From positions 1-5,098 of the forward strand of contig DAOVPZ010000097.1 of the NCBI GenBank assembly GCA_030628975.1: DNA of 5,098 nt. The letters run 5' to 3'. Shown one piece after another: positions 4,150 through 5,098 of this stretch. The position numbers and the translations under genes were made by a program. Source of the DNA: Candidatus Cloacimonadota bacterium. GTDB lineage: Bacteria; Cloacimonadota; Cloacimonadia; JGIOTU-2. Under the pieces are notes generated by a model. The model did no database searches. It was not told the origin of the DNA and saw only the letters and a program-made list of their open reading frames with translations. Every line of letters begins with the position of its first letter. Position 1 is the stretch's first letter.

Positions 4150-5097
4150 TTACTCACTTAATTCTTTTAATCTTTCCAATCTTTCCGGTTGATTATCAAC
4201 AAGCCAATTATCTTTGGAAAGATATTCATAGGCTTTGGCAAAATATGGTTTTGATTCATCATTTTTGTTTAAAAGAAGTAGGCATTCTCCGATTTCTTCA
4301 AACACATATCCATCCTGCTCGATACCTTTTTCTTCATACTCTTTTTCTAATGCTTTTTGCATTTCCAATGCTTTTTCTATCTTACCTAAAGACCTGTAAG
4401 TTCTTGCAATATTCCATGTTTGGATTCTCATACCTTGTTCATCAGTAATTTCTTCACGCCATTTTAAGCCTTTTTCAAATAATGCTAATGCTTTATCATA
4501 TTCTTTCAGGTCGTGATATGTCCAGCCAATATTGTTATACAAAGGATCTAACCATCTTTTTGCTTTTTTGTCAGTTGTCTTCTCAGTTATCTCCAGTGCT
4601 TTGAGACTCCATTCAAGTTGCTTTTCTGGTGGCACAACAATTCCCATCATATGAGCTGCATCGATTGCATATAGATCAAGTTTATTTACTTTTGCAATTT
4701 CAAATGCTTCAATAAATAATGGTTTAGATTTTTCAGGATTACCAGAAGAATTTAATACTCTTCCTCGTTCAAGTAGATATCTAACTTTTGCCTGTTTGAG
4801 TTCATCACTTAATAAACTCAGAGCGGTATCGAGGGTAGTGTGTGCTTCTTCAAATTTTTCCTGTAAACCTTGTGTTCTGGCAATTTGTGTTAACAGTTCA
4901 ATATAATACGAAGTGTCTCCTGATTCTTTTGCCATTGGTAGAAGTTCTTTGAATTTGGTTTCAGTTTCTTGCGGGTTTTGAAAATTCCACATTGCATCGA
5001 AGTTCAGCAAAGATACAACTTCCTTCTCCTCCTTTTTTTCTTTTGTGCAACTTCCAATTATTAATATTAAAAAGAGAAGATACAGTATTTTTTTCAT
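4150..5097 (-). CDS. TPR-repeat lipoprotein
   Basis: A 315-residue secreted protein. Residues 1-16 are a signal peptide (M-K-K, a hydrophobic leucine/isoleucine core, then I-I-G-S) and Cys17 is the lipidated residue. A lysine/glutamate-rich tether (18-27) follows. The rest is helical with about six TPR-like units, near 61-94, 101-136, 141-172, 184-216, 224-255 and 264-296. The clearest is N-N-I-G-W-T-Y-H-D-L-K-E-Y-D-K-A-L-A-L-F (188-207). TPRs bind protein partners, so it is probably a periplasmic-facing, membrane-anchored scaffold, but the partner is unknown. The N-terminus appears complete. Its ATG lies one base from the window edge, so its ribosome site and promoter are outside. No T-run terminator was seen after the stop; the palindromic element at 4064-4143 may act as an mRNA end. 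Confidence 0.85.
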   Translation of the reverse strand: MKKILYLLFLILIIGSCTKEKKEEKEVVSLLNFDAMWNFQNPQETETKFKELLPMAKESGDTSYYIELLTQIARTQGLQEKFEEAHTTLDTALSLLSDELKQAKVRYLLERGRVLNSSGNPEKSKPLFIEAFEIAKVNKLDLYAIDAAHMMGIVVPPEKQLEWSLKALEITEKTTDKKAKRWLDPLYNNIGWTYHDLKEYDKALALFEKGLKWREEITDEQGMRIQTWNIARTYRSLGKIEKALEMQKALEKEYEEKGIEQDGYVFEEIGECLLLLNKNDESKPYFAKAYEYLSKDNWLVDNQPERLERLKELSE

Positions 5098-5098
5098 A

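Noticed and set aside
3128..4448. Plus-strand open frames opposite DUF3800 and the TPR gene
   Set aside because: Their hydrophobic, low-complexity translations are mirror images of lysine-rich coding on the other strand.

Overview
The window is AT-rich bacterial DNA with ordinary Shine-Dalgarno sites, sigma70-type promoters and a lipoprotein signal with a Bacteroidetes-like short lipobox. Gene content and style (ATP-cone/uridine-kinase fusion, TPR lipoprotein, dispersed GCTCC/GGAGC palindromes) suggest a Gram-negative anaerobe of the FCB superphylum, for example Cloacimonadota or a relative. This placement is an inference from style, not from a marker gene.

Layout, left to right. 14-406 (+): small SHOCT-like-domain protein, probably the last gene of an operon that enters from the left, followed by an intrinsic terminator (506-530). 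407-1018: a 612-base gene-free stretch holding that terminator, a GC-rich nested palindrome (536-655), two further perfect inverted repeats (661-683, 758-787), the first copy of a diverged direct repeat (826 onwards) and a near-consensus promoter (958-986). 1019-2359 (+): a 446-residue P-loop kinase of the uridine kinase/phosphoribulokinase class with an N-terminal ATP-cone. 2360-2715: a gene-free stretch holding the second copy of the direct repeat (2460 onwards) and, just after it, an extended -10 promoter, a compact GC-richer segment with two hairpins and an intrinsic terminator. I read this as an undescribed small RNA of about 98 nt (2628-2725, +).

The right half is on the minus strand. 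A two-gene cassette, DUF3800 (3861-3154) followed after 3 bases by a PBECR-like nuclease (3150-2716), looks like an accessory nuclease or defence/toxin-type module. The small RNA converges on it, and its terminator shares bases with the nuclease stop codon. Upstream of the cassette lie two tiny overlapping reading frames (37 and 20 codons), probably remnants, a set of TTGAGGAAA repeats, and an 80-base palindromic repeat element (4064-4143). A TPR-repeat lipoprotein (5097-4150) fills the right end.

The parts most worth attention are the candidate small RNA at 2628-2725, the pair of promoter-associated direct repeats on either side of the kinase gene, and the DUF3800/PBECR pair. No rRNA, tRNA, CRISPR array or transposase was seen.
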